The notes under the pieces were generated by a model, which ran no database searches, was not told the origin of the DNA, and worked only from the letters and a program-made list of their open reading frames with translations. Shown here piece after piece: positions 49,657-59,344 of a stretch of DNA of 64,000 nt. Origin of the DNA: Paracoccus sediminicola. GTDB lineage: Bacteria; Pseudomonadota; Alphaproteobacteria; Rhodobacterales; Rhodobacteraceae. The stretch covers positions 992,001-1,056,000 of the forward strand of contig NZ_CP115768.1 in the NCBI RefSeq assembly GCF_027912835.1, read 5' to 3'. Numbering within the stretch: the first letter of the stretch is position 1; every line of letters begins with the position of its first letter. Made by a program: the position numbers and the translations under genes.

Positions 49657-50697
49657 ATGTCACCGAAGACCAGCTCGACCGCGCTCGCCGCAATCCTGAT
49701 GCTGAGCGCGACGCCGATTCTGGCGCAGAGCGCAACCGACGCCCCGGCAGAGGCAAGCCAGGCTACCGAAGATGCCGCGGCTGCAGCGCAGGACGCGGCC
49801 AATAGCGCGGCGGATGCAGCGGGCGAGGCGGCTGACAGCGCCGCGGCAGCCGCGGGTGATGCGGCGGAGAACGTAAGCGATGCAGCCGAGGACGCGGCGG
49901 CATCGGCGGATCCGGCTGAGACAGAGGCGAATGATGCGACTTCCGCGCCGGAGGCAGCCACCGAGGCGACCGAGGCCGATGCCGAGGCAGCGGCGGATGC
50001 GGCTGAAACAGCGCCGTCCGCAGGGACCGCTGCGCAGAACGACAGCGCCGAGCCCGCCAGCGATGCCGGGGGGGCCGACGACGCAAGCGCTGACGAGGAC
50101 GCCGCCGATGCGCCGGCGGAAACGGACGAAGCGGAAGCACCGTCCGAAACCGCCAGCGCCCCGGCGGAACCGCAGGTCGGGCAGTATTATGTCCGCGAAA
50201 CCCACGGCGACTGGACGCTGCGCTGCATCAAGACCGAAGACGAAGCCGATCCCTGCGATCTCTATCAGCTGCTGCGCGATTCCGGTGGCAACTCGGTCGC
50301 CGAAGTGACCATGATCCCGCTGGAAAACGGCGGCGACGCGGTGACCGGCGCGACGCTGGTGGCGCCGCTGGAGACCGATCTGACCCAGGGCATCCGGATG
50401 CAGGTCGATTCGGGGCAGGCACGCGCCTATCCGTTCAATGTCTGCGCGCCGATGGGCTGCATTTCGCGCGTGGGCTTCACCTCGGGCGAGCTGAACGCGA
50501 TGAAGCGCGGCAATGTCGCGACGGTCAGCATCCTGCCCTATGGCGCGCCCGCCGATCAGGCTGTCGATCTTGCGATGTCGCTGACCGGCTTCACCGCGGG
50601 TTACGAGGCGCTGGAAACCGCCGTCGCCGAGCTGCGCGAGGCCGCCGAAGCCGCTGACGAGGGTGAGGGCGAGGGCGAGGCAGCCCCGGCGCAGTGA
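49657..50697 (+). CDS. IalB-family exported protein with 11-residue repeats
   Basis: 346 residues from ATG 49657. A signal peptide (cleavage near ILAQ) leads to the periplasm. Residues 34-88 are five 11-residue repeats of the type GEAADSAAAAA / GDAAENVSDAA, followed by an acidic Ala/Glu/Asp/Pro stretch to about 172. The IalB domain then follows (GQYYVRETHGDWTLRCIKTEDEADPCDLYQLL, MGCISRVGFTSGELNAMKRG) with its conserved Cys pairs. IalB proteins are periplasmic or outer-membrane proteins named from Bartonella; in free-living relatives their role is unknown. The long repeat region is unusual for the family. A terminator follows the stop. Confidence 0.88.
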   Translation: MSPKTSSTALAAILMLSATPILAQSATDAPAEASQATEDAAAAAQDAANSAADAAGEAADSAAAAAGDAAENVSDAAEDAAASADPAETEANDATSAPEAATEATEADAEAAADAAETAPSAGTAAQNDSAEPASDAGGADDASADEDAADAPAETDEAEAPSETASAPAEPQVGQYYVRETHGDWTLRCIKTEDEADPCDLYQLLRDSGGNSVAEVTMIPLENGGDAVTGATLVAPLETDLTQGIRMQVDSGQARAYPFNVCAPMGCISRVGFTSGELNAMKRGNVATVSILPYGAPADQAVDLAMSLTGFTAGYEALETAVAELREAAEAADEGEGEGEAAPAQ

Positions 50698-50715
50698 GCC
50701 ATGTCAGAAGCACCA

Positions 50716-50743
50716 GAAAGGGGCCCGTGCGGGCCCCTTTTTT
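50716..50743 (+). terminator. Intrinsic terminator after ialB
   Basis: AAAGGGGCCCG and CGGGCCCCTTT around a TG-containing loop, followed by a T-run to 50743. It separates the convergent ialB and acyltransferase genes and may also work weakly on the other strand. Confidence 0.8.
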
Positions 50744-50762
50744 ATCGCTCGTCAATGACTTG

Positions 50763-51662
50763 TCAGACGTGCTTGATGATACGACGCTTCATCAGCCGCG
50801 AGGTCGAGACCGGGCGCGTGTCGTCCGGCTCGGGCAGGGACAGCACGATCCGGCGCAGCATTTCGATCGCTTCCTCGCTTTTCGCGGGCAGTGATCCCGG
50901 CGAGACCGGTGCGCCGACAGAAACCTGATATTGCTGTCCGGCCTTGTTGAGCACCTCATGGAACAGCGTCACATCGCGCAGTGTCGGGTGGATCGCGTCA
51001 AACAGATAGAACAGGATCGAATTGCGCGCGCGGATGCGCAGCGGGATGACCGGGACGCCCATCTTGCGCGCGATCATAGCCGCCGAGGCCATCCAAGGCC
51101 GCTCATGCAGGGTCAGCCCGCGCCGCTTCGCCAGCCGCCCGGAGGGGAAGATCAGCCCGATCCGGTCCTCGGCCAGCCAGGCGCGGGTCTGTTCCATCGT
51201 CGCGCGCGTCTTGGCGTGGCTGCGCTTTTCGGTGCGCCATTCTACCGGCACAATCATGTTCTCGAGCTGCGGCAGCACGCGCAGAATGTCCTGATTGGTA
51301 TAGATGAACAGGTCCGGCCGCACCCGCCCGATCAGCGAATACAGCACGATCCCGTCAGCGATACCCGTCGGATGGTTGGCCACGATGAGCGCGGGGCCGG
51401 TCTTGGGGATATGTTCCAGCCCCGCCACTTCGAGATCGCGGATCATCATCCGCTCCATCTCGGCGAAGATCTCATCGGTGCGGCGATCGCGGAATTCGGC
51501 CCCCAGATCGAGCGTCCGGGGATAGCCGAGCATGCTCATCAGCAGGCGGCGCGCGATGCGGTGATGCATACGCCCCGAAAACAGCCAAGGCGCCCGCTCT
51601 TCGATGAGCGGGTCGAGACGGGCCTGCATCTCATCGCGGGGATTAACCAGGGTTCGGTTCAT
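50763..51662 (-). CDS. Lysophospholipid acyltransferase family protein (PlsC-like)
   Basis: 299 residues. A PlsC-type acyltransferase core is seen: GPALIVANHPTGIADGIVLY (catalytic His and Asp, here five residues apart instead of four), VPVEWRTEKRSHAKTR, and LIFPSGRLAKRRG in the place of the usual FPEGTR, then ARKMGVPVIPLRIRA. The two changes from the standard motifs mark a divergent subgroup. It probably acylates a lyso-lipid or a related glycerol derivative at the inner membrane; no clear transmembrane helix is seen. The C terminus is basic (RLMKRRIIKHV). It lies 62 bases downstream of pepN on the same strand. Confidence 0.85.
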   Translation of the reverse strand: MNRTLVNPRDEMQARLDPLIEERAPWLFSGRMHHRIARRLLMSMLGYPRTLDLGAEFRDRRTDEIFAEMERMMIRDLEVAGLEHIPKTGPALIVANHPTGIADGIVLYSLIGRVRPDLFIYTNQDILRVLPQLENMIVPVEWRTEKRSHAKTRATMEQTRAWLAEDRIGLIFPSGRLAKRRGLTLHERPWMASAAMIARKMGVPVIPLRIRARNSILFYLFDAIHPTLRDVTLFHEVLNKAGQQYQVSVGAPVSPGSLPAKSEEAIEMLRRIVLSLPEPDDTRPVSTSRLMKRRIIKHV

Positions 51663-51724
51663 AGCGCCACGATTATCGCCTCGCGCGCGGGCGCCCGCAA
51701 GAGCCCGCGATCCGGCCCAGGGAA

Positions 51725-54292
51725 TTATGCGGCGTTTCGGATACGCCCCACCATTTCGCCCAGATTCCGCGAAAGCTCCGGTGCCGCGAGAATGCGATCC
51801 AGCGCCGCCTTGGCGTGGCCCTGCCGCGTCTCGTCATAGCGCGCCCAGCTTTCAAAGGCGGATGACATGCGCGCGGCGATCTGCGGGTTCACCGCATCCA
51901 TCCTGAGCAGCCAGTCGGCGAGAAAATCATAGCCCGAGCCGTCCGCGGCGTGGAAGCCGGCGTGATTCGCGCTCAGCCCGCCGATCAGCGCGCGGAAGCG
52001 GTTGGGATTTTTCCAGTCGAAATCGGGATGTGCAGCGAGTTCGCGGGCGGTCCCGACCGCGTCCCGTGGCGGGGCAGAGAGCGGTTGCAGCATGAACCAT
52101 TTATCAAGAGCGAGTCGCACATCCTTGAAACGATTATAGAAATCCTCGACCTCCGGCTTTCCTTTTCCGGCCGCGATCAGCAGCGACAAAGCTGCCGAAC
52201 GTTCGGTCATGTTCCCCGCGCTCTGGTAAAGCTGCGCCGCCCGCTCGCCTTCGTCGAGACGGTTCAGCAGCCCCAGCGCCGCCAGCCGCAAGGCGCGCTT
52301 GCCGGCATCCCCGGCCTCGGGGCTGTAGGGGCCCGGCACTTCATGGCTGCGATAGATCCGGTCGAGCGCGTCGGCATGGCGCTCGGCAATCTGACGGGCG
52401 AGTTGTTCGCGCGCGGCGTGGATCGCCTCGGGATCGGGCGTCGCGCCGCTATCCGAGACCGCGCCGGCGATCTCTTCTTCCGAGGGCAGGCGCAGGCACA
52501 GCGCACAGAAGGCCGGATCGACCTCGGCATCGGCAAGAACCTGCCCAAAGGCGCCAAGATAATCCGCCCCGGCCTCGTCGCCACGCAGCATGGCGAGCAG
52601 CGTCTCGCGCGCCAGCTGGCGCCCGGCCTCCCACCGCGCGAAGGGGTCGGTGTCATTTGCCATCAGGAAGGCGCGTTCGCCCGGGCTCTGATCGCGTTTC
52701 AGCACTACCGGAGCCGAGAAGCCGCGCAGCGCCGAGACGGTCGGCCGGGCGGCGAGACCGTCAAAGCTGAACTCCTGCTCGGCCTCGGTCATTTCCAGCA
52801 AGGTGGTCGGGACCACCTCATCGCCGTTGGGCGAGATCAGTCCGACCGCAATCGGGATGACCCGCGGCGGCTTGTCGCTCTGCCCGGGCGTCGGCGGGGT
52901 GTGCTGGGCGAAGCGCAGCGTCAGCCGCCCGGTGTCACTCCAGTGTTCGGTCATGGTGAGAACCGGGGTGCCAGCATCCGTATACCAGCGCTTGAACTGG
53001 CCAAGGTCGCGTCCGGTCGCATCCTCGAACACCTTTAACCAGTCCTCGATCGTGGCAGCATCGCCGTCATGGCGGTCGAAATAGAGATCGAGCGCCCTGT
53101 AATAGCCATCATCGCCAACCAGTCGCTTGAGCATGCCGATCAGCTCGGCGCCTTTTTCATAGACCGTTGCGGTGTAGAAATTATTGATCTCGATATAGGA
53201 ATTGGGCCGCACCGGATGGGCCAGCGGTCCCTGATCCTCGCGGAACTGACGGGCGCGCAGGGCCAGCACGTCTTCGATCCGCTTTACCGCGGCGCTGCGC
53301 AGATCCGAAGTGAATTGCTGGTCGCGAAACACGGTCAGCCCTTCCTTCAGGCAAAGCTGAAACCAGTCGCGGCAGGTGATGCGATTGCCCGTCCAGTTAT
53401 GGAAATATTCATGGCCGATCACGCTCTCGATCCGCTCGTAATCGCTGTCGGTCGCGGTCTCGGGCGAGGCGAGCACAAGCTTGGAGTTGAAGATGTTCAG
53501 CCCCTTATTCTCCATCGCGCCCATGTTGAAATCATCCACGGCCACGATGTTGAAGACGTCGAGATCATATTCGCGCCCATAGGTCCGCTCGTCCCATTCC
53601 ATCGAGCGGATGAGGCTTTCCATCGCATAGCCGGCGCGGTCCTCGTCACCGGGGCGGACCCAGACATTCAGATCCACCTCGCGGCCCGACATGGTGGTGA
53701 ATGTCTCGGACACGGCGCGCAGATCGCCCGCAACCAGCGCAAAAAGATAGGCGGGCTTGGGCCAGGGGTCGTGCCAGACCGCGACGCCGTCGGATTCGCT
53801 GACCGGATTGCCGTTCGACATCAGCACCGGCAGGTCCGAGCGGATCGTGACCCGGAACGGCGCCATCACGTCGGGGCGGTCGGGGTAGGGGGTAATGTGG
53901 CGAAAGCCCTCGGCCTCGCATTGGGTGCAGAAGATGCCGCCCGAGAGATACAGCCCCTCGAAGGCGGTATTGGCCGAGGGATTGATCACGGTTTCCGTCT
54001 GAAGCGTGAATCGTTCGGGCATCGTGGCGGCGATGCGCAGCGTCTCGCCATCCCTTTGCCACTGATCGTCGTCCAAAGGTGTGTCGTCGATGGCGATGCG
54101 GTCCAACTGCACATCCTTGCCGATATCGAGGACCAGCTCTGCATCCTGCAAGCGGCGCAGCGCCAGCTCGGCCCTGACCCGTGTTTTCTGCGGGTCGAGC
54201 GTGACATCCAGCCGGGTCTCGTCGAGTTCAAAAGGATAAGGCTCGTAATCGGACAGAAATGTCGGTTTCTGGCTTGGCCGGGTTTCGCTCAT
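51725..54292 (-). CDS. pepN: Aminopeptidase N
   Basis: 855 residues, the usual length. A zinc M1 metallopeptidase removing N-terminal residues from peptides in the cytoplasm. The exopeptidase motif GAMENKGLNIF and the zinc site HEYFHNWTGNRITCRDWFQLCLKEGLT (HExxH-18-E) are complete. The N-terminal beta-domain has the CTQCEAEGFRHITPYPDRPDVMAPF pattern of proteobacterial PepN. The C-terminal helical domain (about 540-855) ends with PELSRNLGEMVGRI. ATG 54292 was chosen over 54295 and an upstream 54346 start, on RBS spacing. It pairs functionally with the Opp peptide importer, though not in operon with it. Confidence 0.97.
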   Translation of the reverse strand: MSETRPSQKPTFLSDYEPYPFELDETRLDVTLDPQKTRVRAELALRRLQDAELVLDIGKDVQLDRIAIDDTPLDDDQWQRDGETLRIAATMPERFTLQTETVINPSANTAFEGLYLSGGIFCTQCEAEGFRHITPYPDRPDVMAPFRVTIRSDLPVLMSNGNPVSESDGVAVWHDPWPKPAYLFALVAGDLRAVSETFTTMSGREVDLNVWVRPGDEDRAGYAMESLIRSMEWDERTYGREYDLDVFNIVAVDDFNMGAMENKGLNIFNSKLVLASPETATDSDYERIESVIGHEYFHNWTGNRITCRDWFQLCLKEGLTVFRDQQFTSDLRSAAVKRIEDVLALRARQFREDQGPLAHPVRPNSYIEINNFYTATVYEKGAELIGMLKRLVGDDGYYRALDLYFDRHDGDAATIEDWLKVFEDATGRDLGQFKRWYTDAGTPVLTMTEHWSDTGRLTLRFAQHTPPTPGQSDKPPRVIPIAVGLISPNGDEVVPTTLLEMTEAEQEFSFDGLAARPTVSALRGFSAPVVLKRDQSPGERAFLMANDTDPFARWEAGRQLARETLLAMLRGDEAGADYLGAFGQVLADAEVDPAFCALCLRLPSEEEIAGAVSDSGATPDPEAIHAAREQLARQIAERHADALDRIYRSHEVPGPYSPEAGDAGKRALRLAALGLLNRLDEGERAAQLYQSAGNMTERSAALSLLIAAGKGKPEVEDFYNRFKDVRLALDKWFMLQPLSAPPRDAVGTARELAAHPDFDWKNPNRFRALIGGLSANHAGFHAADGSGYDFLADWLLRMDAVNPQIAARMSSAFESWARYDETRQGHAKAALDRILAAPELSRNLGEMVGRIRNAA

Positions 54293-54446
54293 CATCGCGC
54301 CTTTCGGAAAAAAGCTTCTGCTCTGGGAACTTGTCGTCTTGCGCACGAGTTAAGCGCAGGATAGCCGCCTCGCAAGCCGCGACGGGGACAACACCCGCCG
54401 GCGTGGGCAGAAAAGGCCCGGCTGAACGATTTGTAAGGAGACCAAT

Positions 54447-55073
54447 ATGGCCAATTATGATCCGAACGATCCCAACAAAACCACGGTGCGCGAGACCTAT
54501 GTCGAGCCGGTCGAGAAGCGTTCTTCGCCTCTGCCGCTGATCATCGGTATCCTGCTGGCGCTGGCTCTGGCGTATTTCGTGCTGACCCGTTTCATGGGTA
54601 ACGATGAAGAAGTGGTGACCGAGGAAACCACCGAAGCGACCATCGTCGAAGAAGACGCCGACGCCGATGCTGTCGAGGCCGAAGTCGCCGCCGACGACGC
54701 CGAAGAGGCTGCTGCCGACGCCGAAGCCGCTGCGGATGAAGCTGCTGCCGAGACCGAGGAAGCTGTCGAGGACGCCGCTGCGGCGACCGAAGAAACCGCT
54801 GAGGATGCGGCTGCTGCGACCGAAGAAGCTGCCGAAGACACCGCTGCCGCGGCTGATAACGCGGTCGAAGCCACCGGCGAAGCTGCTTCGGATGCGGCTG
54901 ACGCGACCGCCGATGCGGCTTCGGACGCTGTCGATGCGACCGGTGAAGCGGCCAGCGACGCGGCAGACGCCGTTGGCGACGCGGCGAGCGACGCTGCGGA
55001 TGCCGTCGACGACGCCGTTGACAATGCCGACGACGCGGTAGTGATCGAGGAAGAGCCGGCCACCACCAACTGA
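54447..55073 (+). CDS. Single-pass membrane protein with nine 11-residue repeats
   Basis: 208 residues. The N terminus (1-28) is polar, one helix (29-48, PLPLIIGILLALALAYFVLT) spans the membrane, then an acidic Glu/Asp stretch (52-98). Residues 99-197 are nine in-phase 11-residue repeats such as TGEAASDAADA, VGDAASDAADA and TADAASDAVDA, almost free of aromatics and of basic residues. The pattern predicts long amphipathic helices; the 11-residue period is known from lipid-binding and LEA-like proteins. I know no family. It diverges from pepN, is preceded by AAGGAG, and is followed by a strong terminator, so it is its own transcript. Confidence 0.8.
   Translation: MANYDPNDPNKTTVRETYVEPVEKRSSPLPLIIGILLALALAYFVLTRFMGNDEEVVTEETTEATIVEEDADADAVEAEVAADDAEEAAADAEAAADEAAAETEEAVEDAAAATEETAEDAAAATEEAAEDTAAAADNAVEATGEAASDAADATADAASDAVDATGEAASDAADAVGDAASDAADAVDDAVDNADDAVVIEEEPATTN
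54741..55037 (+). repeat. Nine degenerate 33-base tandem repeats
   Basis: This coding segment consists of nine consecutive 33-base units that encode the 11-residue repeats of the preceding entry. Units differ in DNA, mainly at third positions, but stay in phase, so selection acts on the protein pattern. Confidence 0.75.
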
Positions 55074-55113
55074 TCCGACGCGCCATGAGGCGCTGACCGG
55101 ACCGAGAAGATTG

Positions 55114-55144
55114 CGCCGCCGCATGCCACATGCGGCGGCGTTTT
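55114..55144 (+). terminator. Intrinsic terminator of the repeat-protein gene
   Basis: A 12-base perfect stem, CGCCGCCGCATG (55114-55125) and CATGCGGCGGCG (55129-55140), with a three-base loop CCA and four T. Confidence 0.85.
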
Positions 55145-55211
55145 CATGCCGGATAGCATGGGCCATGCACATCCTCAGATTAATTTTCGCAAATGTCACC
55201 GCCTCACTTGC

Positions 55212-55241
55212 TTGTGAAACTTTATTGCGCGGTGCTAGACA
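55212..55241 (+). promoter_or_regulatory. Possible pntA promoter
   Basis: TTGTGA (55212-55217), 18 bases, TAGACA (55236-55241) with TG two bases before it; a weak extended -10 type match about 30 bases before pntA. Confidence 0.3.
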
Positions 55242-55271
55242 AAGGCGGACCGACATCGAAAGGGGATGGCG

Positions 55272-56846
55272 ATGAAGATAGGCGCGTTGAAGGAGAGCCA
55301 TGACGGCGAAGCGCGGGTGGCGATCACGCCGAAATCCACCGCGTATCTGCAAAAGCTCGGCTATGACGTTTATGTCGAGACCGGGGCCGGGGCGAAGGCC
55401 GGATTTTCGGATGCCGATTACGAAGCGGCGGGCGTGACCGTCCTGCCCTCCGCAGAAGAGCTGACCGAGACCGTCGATATCGTCGCCAAGGTCCGCGTAC
55501 CCCAGGAGGGCGAGATCGCGCGGATGCGCGAGGGGCAGACGCTGATCTCGCATTTCTGGCCGGCCCAGAACGAAGATCTGCTGAACAAGGCCAGGGATCA
55601 GGGCATCACCGCCATCGCCATGGACATGGTCCCGCGGATCAGCCGGGCGCAAAAGATGGACGCGCTGTCGTCGATGGCCAACATCGCCGGTTACCGCGCG
55701 GTGATCGAGGCGGCGAATAATTTCGGTCGCTTCTTCACCGGCCAGGTGACGGCGGCGGGCAAGGTGCCCCCGGCGAAGGTGCTGGTGATCGGCGCGGGCG
55801 TTGCCGGTCTTGCCGCGATCGGCACAGCGACCAGCCTTGGCGCGCAGGTCTATGCCTTCGATGTGCGCCCCGAAGTGGCCGAGCAGATTGAATCGATGGG
55901 GGCCGAGTTCGTCTATCTCGATTTCGAGGAACAGGCCAAGGATGGCGCCGAGACCGGCGGCTATGCTGCGCCCTCCAGCCCGGAATTCCGCGAAAAGCAG
56001 CTCGAGAAATTCCGCGAGCTTGCCCCCGAGATGGATATCGTCATCACCACCGCGCTGATACCGGGCCGCGATGCGCCGGTGCTGTGGACCAAGGACATGG
56101 TCGAGGCGATGAAGCCCGGCAGCGTGATCGTCGATCTCGCCGCGGAAAAGGGCGGGAATTGCGAACTCACCGAGGCCGACAAGCGCATCGAAAGCGATAA
56201 TGGCGTCATCATCATCGGCTATACGGACTTCCCGTCACGTATGGCGACGCAATCCTCCGAGCTTTACGGCAACAATATCCGCCACTTCATGACCGATCTG
56301 ACCCCGGAGAAGGACGGGCAGGTCAATCACGACATGGAGGATGACGTGATCCGCGGCGCGACCGTGGCCCATGCGGGCGAGGTGACCTATCCCCCGCCCA
56401 AGCCGAAGGTCGCGGCCATCGCCGCTCAGAAGCCGAAGGAAAAGAAGAAAGACCTCACGCCCGAGGAACGCCGCGCCGAAGAGGTCGCCGCCTTCAAGGC
56501 AGAGACGAAAAGCCAGGTCACATTGCTGGCCGGAGGCGCGGTTCTGCTGCTGCTGATCGGGCTCGTCGCCCCTGCCAGCTTCATGTCGCATTTCATCGTC
56601 TTCGTGCTGGCCTGCTTCGTGGGTTTCCGGGTGATCTGGAATGTGGCGCATTCGCTGCATACCCCGCTGATGGCGATCACCAACGCGATTTCCTCGATCA
56701 TCATTCTCGGGGCGCTGATGCAGATCGGCTCTGGCCACTGGCTGGTGGTGATCCTCGGCGCGCTTGCCGTGCTGATGGCGAGCGTCAATATCTTCGGTGG
56801 CTTCCTCGTCACCCGCCGCATGCTGGCGATGTTCCAGAAATCGTAA
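55272..56846 (+). CDS. pntA: NAD(P) transhydrogenase subunit alpha
   Basis: 524 residues. With PntB it uses the proton gradient to reduce NADP with NADH. Domain I is complete: MKIGALKES at the start, [15 protein letters not shown], and the NAD-binding [24 protein letters not shown], then [33 protein letters not shown]. Four helices occupy the C-terminal ~100 residues. The two parts are fused here as in E. coli, not split as in Rhodospirillum rubrum. The linker [20 protein letters not shown] is Lys/Glu-rich. Start ATG 55272 fits homologues (MKIGALKE); ATG 55266 is six bases earlier. pntB follows after 13 bases. Confidence 0.96.
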   Translation: MKIGALKESHDGEARVAITPKSTAYLQKLGYDVYVETGAGAKAGFSDADYEAAGVTVLPSAEELTETVDIVAKVRVPQEGEIARMREGQTLISHFWPAQNEDLLNKARDQGITAIAMDMVPRISRAQKMDALSSMANIAGYRAVIEAANNFGRFFTGQVTAAGKVPPAKVLVIGAGVAGLAAIGTATSLGAQVYAFDVRPEVAEQIESMGAEFVYLDFEEQAKDGAETGGYAAPSSPEFREKQLEKFRELAPEMDIVITTALIPGRDAPVLWTKDMVEAMKPGSVIVDLAAEKGGNCELTEADKRIESDNGVIIIGYTDFPSRMATQSSELYGNNIRHFMTDLTPEKDGQVNHDMEDDVIRGATVAHAGEVTYPPPKPKVAAIAAQKPKEKKKDLTPEERRAEEVAAFKAETKSQVTLLAGGAVLLLLIGLVAPASFMSHFIVFVLACFVGFRVIWNVAHSLHTPLMAITNAISSIIILGALMQIGSGHWLVVILGALAVLMASVNIFGGFLVTRRMLAMFQKS

Positions 56847-56859
56847 GGGGAGAGGACGC

Positions 56860-58350
56860 ATGGAATACGGATTTACCACTGCCGCATACGTCGTCGCGGC
56901 CATATTGTTCATCCTCTCTCTCGGGGGTCTGTCGGGGCAGGAAAGCGCCAAGCGCGCGATCTGGTACGGCATTGTCGGCATGGGGCTGGCGGTGCTGGCC
57001 ACGCTGTTCGGTCCAGGCGCAGGGAACTGGTGGCTGTCGGTCATCCTGATCGCGATTGGCGGTGCGGGCGGCTATGTCGTCGCCAAGCGCGTGCAGATGA
57101 CCGAGATGCCGCAGCTCGTCGCCGCGATGCACAGCCTTGTCGGTCTGGCGGCGGTGTTTGTCGGCTTCAATGCACAGCTCGAGCTGGGCCGGGTGCTGCG
57201 CGCCAAGGCCGCCGGAATGCCCGACGCGGTCGCCATCACCGGAGAGGATGGCGCGGCCGTCATCCCGCTGAACCTGTTCCGCGGCTTTGCAGAAGTGCTG
57301 ACCACCAAGACCCCGGCCGAGATCAACATGCTTCAGATCGAGGTGTTTCTCGGCGTGTTCATCGGCGCGGTGACCTTCACCGGCTCGATCGTGGCGTTCG
57401 GCAAGCTGGCCGGCAAGATCGACGGGAAGCCCAAGAAGCTGCCGGGCGGGCATCTGCTGAACGCGGCTGCCGCGATCCTGTCGCTGATCCTCGGGCTGAT
57501 GTATATCGGCGATGTCGGGCCGTCATTCTTCTGGCTGATCCTGATCTCGCTTCTGGCCGGTTTCATCGGCTGGCATCTCATCATGGGGATCGGCGGGGCG
57601 GATATGCCGGTCGTGGTCTCGATGCTGAACAGCTATTCCGGCTGGGCGGCGGCGGCCATCGGCTTTACCTTGTCCAACGATCTGCTGATCGTCACCGGGG
57701 CGCTTGTCGGCTCGAGCGGTGCGATCCTCAGCTATATCATGTGCAAGGCGATGAACCGGAATTTCGTGAGCGTGATCCTCGGCGGTTTCGGAGGCGATGC
57801 CGGACCCGCGATGGAGATCGAGGGCGAGCAGGTGCCGATTGACGCGGATGGCGTCGCAACCGCGCTGAACGAGGCGGATGACGTCATCATCGTGCCGGGC
57901 TACGGCATGGCGGTGGCGCAGGCACAGCAGGCCGTGAGCGAGCTGACCCGCAAGCTGCGCGCGCAGGGCAAGAATGTCCGCTTCGCCATTCACCCGGTCG
58001 CGGGGCGTCTGCCCGGTCACATGAACGTTCTGCTGGCAGAGGCCAAGGTGCCCTATGACATCGTGCTCGAGATGGAGGAGATCAACGATGATTTCCCCAA
58101 CACGGATGTGGTGATCGTCATCGGCTCGAACGATATCGTGAACCCCGCCGCGGAAGAGGACCCGAACAGCCCCATCGCCGGGATGCCGGTGCTGGAGGTG
58201 TGGAAGGCCAAGCAGGTCTTCGTGTCCAAGCGCGGGCAGGGCACCGGCTATTCGGGGATCGAGAATCCGCTGTTCTTCAAGGACAATACGCGGATGTTCT
58301 ATGGCGACGCGAAGGATTCGATCAACGCGCTTCTGCCGCTGGTGGAGTGA
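56860..58350 (+). CDS. pntB: NAD(P) transhydrogenase subunit beta
   Basis: 496 residues. The N-terminal part (1-290) holds about nine helices forming the proton channel with PntA; conserved [19 protein letters not shown] includes the His known to matter for proton movement. The C-terminal NADP domain III has [55 protein letters not shown] and [27 protein letters not shown] precedes ATG 56860. It is co-transcribed with pntA and ends with a terminator. Confidence 0.97.
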   Translation: MEYGFTTAAYVVAAILFILSLGGLSGQESAKRAIWYGIVGMGLAVLATLFGPGAGNWWLSVILIAIGGAGGYVVAKRVQMTEMPQLVAAMHSLVGLAAVFVGFNAQLELGRVLRAKAAGMPDAVAITGEDGAAVIPLNLFRGFAEVLTTKTPAEINMLQIEVFLGVFIGAVTFTGSIVAFGKLAGKIDGKPKKLPGGHLLNAAAAILSLILGLMYIGDVGPSFFWLILISLLAGFIGWHLIMGIGGADMPVVVSMLNSYSGWAAAAIGFTLSNDLLIVTGALVGSSGAILSYIMCKAMNRNFVSVILGGFGGDAGPAMEIEGEQVPIDADGVATALNEADDVIIVPGYGMAVAQAQQAVSELTRKLRAQGKNVRFAIHPVAGRLPGHMNVLLAEAKVPYDIVLEMEEINDDFPNTDVVIVIGSNDIVNPAAEEDPNSPIAGMPVLEVWKAKQVFVSKRGQGTGYSGIENPLFFKDNTRMFYGDAKDSINALLPLVE

Positions 58351-58371
58351 TCCTGAAAGCTGCGAAGCAGG

Positions 58372-58398
58372 GGCGGGCCATCGCGGCCCGCCTTTTTT
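58372..58398 (+). terminator. Intrinsic terminator of pntAB
   Basis: GGCGGGCC (58372-58379) and GGCCCGCC (58385-58392) with loop ATCGC, followed by six T. Confidence 0.9.
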
Positions 58399-58459
58399 CG
58401 TTCTTCGGACATGAAACAGCATTATTCTGATCATACGGTAACGATCAGGAGATATCTCG

Positions 58460-58804
58460 ATGCGCCTCGGAACTGCTGTTTTCTTCACCCTTCTCGCCAC
58501 GGCTGCTGCGGCTCAGGATTGCGAGACCATCCGGTTTTCACCCGGTGAAACCGGCGCCTTTGTCGAGGGCCAGGCCCCCGCCGAAGGATCGCAATGTTTC
58601 TCTGTCGATCTTCGGCCGGGCCAGAATTTCTTTGCCGAGATCGTCGCCGGGCAGGAAGATATCGCGATCTCGATACCCGGCATCGGCGATAATCGCGGCA
58701 GGTTCGAGTTCGTCGCCGATGCAAGCCGCTATGAGCTCTGGGTGCATCAGACCTTCCGCGCCGTTCAGGCCGCGCCGTTCACCATGCTGGTCAAGATCGA
58801 ATAG
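58460..58804 (+). CDS. Small secreted protein, unknown
   Basis: 114 residues. A signal peptide (MRLGTAVFFTLLATAAAAQ) is followed by a mature domain of about 95 residues with two Cys (QDCETIRFSPG and GSQCFSVDLRPGQNF), likely one disulfide. The pattern CFSVDLRPGQNFFAEIVAGQEDIAISI suggests a compact beta-sandwich. I recognise no family. AGGAG precedes the ATG. It lies alone after the pntB terminator, before the MerR gene. Confidence 0.65.
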   Translation: MRLGTAVFFTLLATAAAAQDCETIRFSPGETGAFVEGQAPAEGSQCFSVDLRPGQNFFAEIVAGQEDIAISIPGIGDNRGRFEFVADASRYELWVHQTFRAVQAAPFTMLVKIE

Positions 58805-58855
58805 GCGGCGCTTCCGCGCTCATCCAGCCCGCGTCGGCAAGGCTGAATTTCCGTC

Positions 58856-58886
58856 TTGATCTGGACCGCGCTCCAGCCACTAGAAA
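58856..58886 (+). promoter_or_regulatory. MerR-type promoter with 19-base spacer and dyad operator
   Basis: TTGATC (58856-58861) and TAGAAA (58881-58886) are 19 bases apart. Between them CTGGA (58861-58865) and TCCAG (58872-58876) form an inverted repeat. This over-long spacer with a central dyad is the standard target of MerR-family activators, and it lies directly before this MerR gene, so self-regulation is likely. Confidence 0.65.
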
Positions 58887-58909
58887 AGGTGTCGGCAAGG
58901 AGATTCGGG

Positions 58910-59344
58910 ATGAAGATCGGAGAGGTTTCGCGCCGCTCGGGGCTCAGCATCGACACGCTGCGCTTTTATGAGAAGATCGGTCTGATCGACCCTCCCGCAC
59001 GCGACGGGGCAGGGCGGCGGGATTACGGGCCGTGGGTTCTGGAATGGGTCGCGTTTCTCGCGCGGCTCAACGCCACCGGCATGAAACAGGCCGACCGCAT
59101 CCGCTATGCCGAGCTGCGGCGCAAGGGCGATGCCACGCTGGCAGAGCGGCGCGCGATGATCGAAGCGCATCGCCGCGCGGTGGCGGCGCAGATCAGGATG
59201 CTGACGGAGTCGCTGGATTTCCTGGATGCCAAGATCGACACCTATCTAGATATGGAACGGGATCATGACCGAGATTCGTCACCGGAAGGGCCAGCAGATC
59301 GCCGAGCGGCTGAGCCCGGGGCTGCGAGACGCGCTGTCCGATAA
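58910..59344 (+). CDS. MerR-family transcriptional regulator
   Basis: 144 residues from ATG 58910. The winged-helix DNA-binding part is at 1-70: MKIGEVSRRSGLSIDTLRFYEKIGLI, then DYGPWVLEWVAFLARLNATGMKQADRIRYAELRRKGD. A dimerisation coiled coil follows (AERRAMIEAHRRAVAAQIRMLTESLDFLDAKIDTY). No metal-binding Cys is seen; the effector is probably an organic molecule. The last ~25 residues (RDSSPEGPADRRAAEPGAARRAVR) fall in the overlap with the next gene and look unconstrained. An upstream in-frame start at 58856 is rejected because it would lie in the promoter. AAGGAG precedes the ATG. Confidence 0.9.
   Translation: MKIGEVSRRSGLSIDTLRFYEKIGLIDPPARDGAGRRDYGPWVLEWVAFLARLNATGMKQADRIRYAELRRKGDATLAERRAMIEAHRRAVAAQIRMLTESLDFLDAKIDTYLDMERDHDRDSSPEGPADRRAAEPGAARRAVR

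Noticed and set aside
58856..58909. Earlier start for the MerR gene at 58856
   Set aside because: It would put the promoter and operator inside the coding region and adds residues absent from the usual MerR N terminus.
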